Notes under the pieces: generated by a model
Database searches by the model: none
Seen by the model: only the letters and a program-made list of their open reading frames with translations
What the model was told of the DNA's origin: nothing
Position numbers and translations under genes: made by a program
Shown: piece after piece, positions 62,448-64,000 of the stretch
Layout: each line of letters starts with the position of its first letter
How positions within the stretch are numbered: the stretch's first letter is position 1
NCBI RefSeq assembly: GCF_003966655.1
Contig: NZ_AP018795.1
Coordinates: forward strand, 1,691,501-1,755,500
DNA length: 64,000 nt
Source: Acidithiobacillus ferridurans
Lineage (GTDB): Bacteria; Pseudomonadota; Gammaproteobacteria; Acidithiobacillales; Acidithiobacillaceae
Direction: 5' to 3'

Positions 62448-63454
62448 TCAGGTAAGGGCAAAGAAATAAGCCCCGTAACACAGGCCATTGAAAAGAAAAT
62501 GATAGGGCCGCAGGGTAACGCCGCGGCGCACCAGAAGATAAGAGTATCCCCCGGCCAGCAGCGTGAGCCCCGCGCCCAGCAAAACCGGAGGGGAGGGTGA
62601 CCATGGGGTCAGCATCACCCCGATAGCGGGCAGCAGGCTCCCTTGAAAGACCAACGCCCCGGTGATGTTGCCAAACGCCAGCGTATCCTTGCGGCGGCGA
62701 ACCCATAGGATGCTGTTGATCTTCTCCGGCAACTCCGTCGCGATGGGCACCACCAATAAAGACAGGATCAGCGCAGAAATACCGAGCCAGTGCGAGAGTC
62801 CCTCAATCCCGTCGACGAAGAGGTTGGCGCCAAAGACGATCATGCCAAGTCCTATGGCAAGCTGGATCAAGATGACCTGCATCTTCGTGGGTAGGCCCGT
62901 CTTGCTCAAGTACAAGGCGTGCCCTGCTTCGGTGCCGTGCCCCTCGGCGACCAGCGCCGCCGAGGCACGCAGGGTCACCATCACATACAGAAAATACAAT
63001 GTAACCAGCATCAGGGCGATGCCGATACGCGCCAAAGTGATGTGGTGAGGCACGAAAAGAGCAATGGTCGAGAGGCCGAAGGCAATCAAAAACCAGCCAA
63101 GATCGCGACGCAGGCCGGTAGGTTCCGGATTTAATGCTCCGTGCCAGCCGCGCTGTGGCGATACAAACAGCGCCATCATGAACAACGTCAGCGTGGACAG
63201 CATCATCGGAGCGCCCAGAATGGCGCCGACACCCACTTCTCTCCCAAGTGCGCTGGTTGCCCGCTGGTCGCGGCAAAAACCGCAACGACAGGTACCATGG
63301 TCTCGGGAAGCGCCGTGCCCACCGCCGCGAAAATGGAACCGGTAACCCCCTCGGAAATACCCAGACGGTCGCCCAGGTGCTCCAGTGCGTTGGTAAAAGC
63401 CTCTGCGCCGGCGAGAATGATGAGGAGTGCGGCGACCAGCAGGAGAATATTCAT
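62448..63454 (-). CDS. Ca2+/cation antiporter, CaCA family (frame broken once)
   Basis: A two-repeat sodium/calcium exchanger-type protein. Repeat 1 has AGAEAFTNALEHLGDRLGIS and GSIFAAVGTALPETMVPVVA; repeat 2 has GANLFVDGIEGLSHWLGISA and LSLLVVPIATELPEKINSI, the alpha-repeat signatures. About ten membrane helices. The first 90 residues are in a different frame from the rest. One extra base in the CCC at 63260-63262 (or nearby) gives a continuous TSGATSALGREVGVGAILGA. Start ATG 63454. Confidence 0.82.
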
Positions 63455-63566
63455 GGGCCCATTATGCCACAGAGCCTGCACGCCGCAACGCGCCGCGGAA
63501 TGGGTTGCGCAGCGGATTACGGGTATACTTGCAGGATCCATTCAGCTGGGCAGTAGGAGATGTACG

Positions 63567-64000
63567 ATGCAGAAGCTCTGCAGCTTTTTTGACCGGGACA
63601 TTTACCATGTGGAGGGCGGGCAGGGTAGCCCTGCCGTCTATTTCGTGGCCGATAGGGATGCCGGTGGTATTCTCGTCAACGCCCCGCGCTTCCGTCCGGA
63701 GCTGCAAGCTGGACTGAATGCCATCGCCCCCTTGCGGGTGCTTTTTTTGCCCAGTCGTTTCGGGGCGCAAGATCTAGCGCAGTGGCAGACGGCGGGCTGC
63801 CGGCTGGTGGCCCAGCCAGCGGAGAGTAAGGCGCTGGGCGTGTCGGTCGACGTGCCGCTGGACAGCAAACTGCGCCTGACCCGCACCATCGATTTTCTTC
63901 CCATGTCTGGACGGACAACCGGGAGCTGTGCCATGCGCCTGCGTAACAAGCCGGGGGCCATATTCTTTGGCCCGATACTGGAGAGCGAAACGGCGTCGCA
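63567..64000 (+). CDS. Degenerate metallo-beta-lactamase-fold protein (partial, C-terminus outside window)
   Basis: About 144 residues are visible from ATG 63567, which has AGGAG eight bases upstream. The fold order resembles MBL-fold hydrolases (MQKLCSFFDRDIYHVEGGQG, then GGILVNAPRF, then VLFLPSRFGAQDLAQW). However, the metal box HxHxDH is replaced by PSRFGAQD, and the later HxxG box reads SGRTTGSC. It may be a non-catalytic member that binds a ligand. A -10-like TATACT (63524-63529) lies upstream. Confidence 0.5.
   Translation, partial: MQKLCSFFDRDIYHVEGGQGSPAVYFVADRDAGGILVNAPRFRPELQAGLNAIAPLRVLFLPSRFGAQDLAQWQTAGCRLVAQPAESKALGVSVDVPLDSKLRLTRTIDFLPMSGRTTGSCAMRLRNKPGAIFFGPILESETAS

Overview
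The window looks like a chromosome segment of a chemolithoautotrophic gammaproteobacterial-type acidophile, most likely Acidithiobacillus (A. ferrooxidans/ferrivorans group). This is inferred from gene content and order, above all a phosphoribulokinase gene placed in a methionine/SAM-cycle cluster. No 16S gene is present, so the species is not proven. The left 51 kb is ordinary, GC-rich, tightly packed core genome.

Layout. 1-6.6 kb: sugar/adenosine-kinase-like gene (partial), outer-membrane barrel, then metK - SAH riboswitch - ahcY - metF - phosphoribulokinase - PAP2. 6.7-10.5 kb (minus): NFACT/RqcH-like protein, fused ATP sulfurylase/APS kinase, phosphoribosyltransferase. 10.8-12.9 kb (minus): groES-groEL with terminator, sigma70 promoter and CIRCE operator. 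13-14 kb: alpha/beta hydrolase preceded by two tandem candidate small RNAs carrying an anti-Shine-Dalgarno motif. 14-24.7 kb: dsbD, zinc-finger protein, ilvE, glnE, yhdP, nitrilase. 25-34.6 kb: ABC transporter, redoxin, lspA-ileS-ribF-murJ. 34.8-41.6 kb: yicC-gmk-rpoZ-spoT-ridA-DUF1858-recG. 41.6-51.5 kb: L,D-transpeptidase, protoporphyrinogen oxidase, AI-2E permease, an AmmeMemoRadiSam triad, a TolC channel behind a palindromic operator, pabB, and a flippase-like membrane protein.

The accessory region runs from about 51.6 to 62.3 kb. It lies between tRNA-Thr(TGT) on plus and tRNA-Arg(CCT) on minus, whose 3' ends both face into it. A tyrosine integrase abuts the tRNA-Arg end. The region holds a YqaJ-type nuclease with a Gp3/RDF-like partner, an AT-rich MglA-like GTPase with a coiled-coil neighbour, a His-rich small protein, two deleted ISL3 elements, an IS66 element inserted into an IS3-family element with an exact 8-bp target duplication, and an IS21 fragment. 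After tRNA-Arg the core genome resumes with a Ca/cation antiporter and a degenerate metallo-beta-lactamase-fold protein that leaves the window.

Four conserved genes (dsbD, murJ, the Memo-family gene, the antiporter) are each split by a one-base deficit at or near a short C/G run. The shared pattern suggests homopolymer under-calling in the sequence more than true gene decay, although real mutations cannot be excluded.

The strongest less-described signals are the tandem anti-SD small RNAs (13.74-13.96 kb), the SAH riboswitch placed ahead of a CO2-fixation gene, the operator filling the tolC promoter spacer, and the GTPase/coiled-coil pair in the island.
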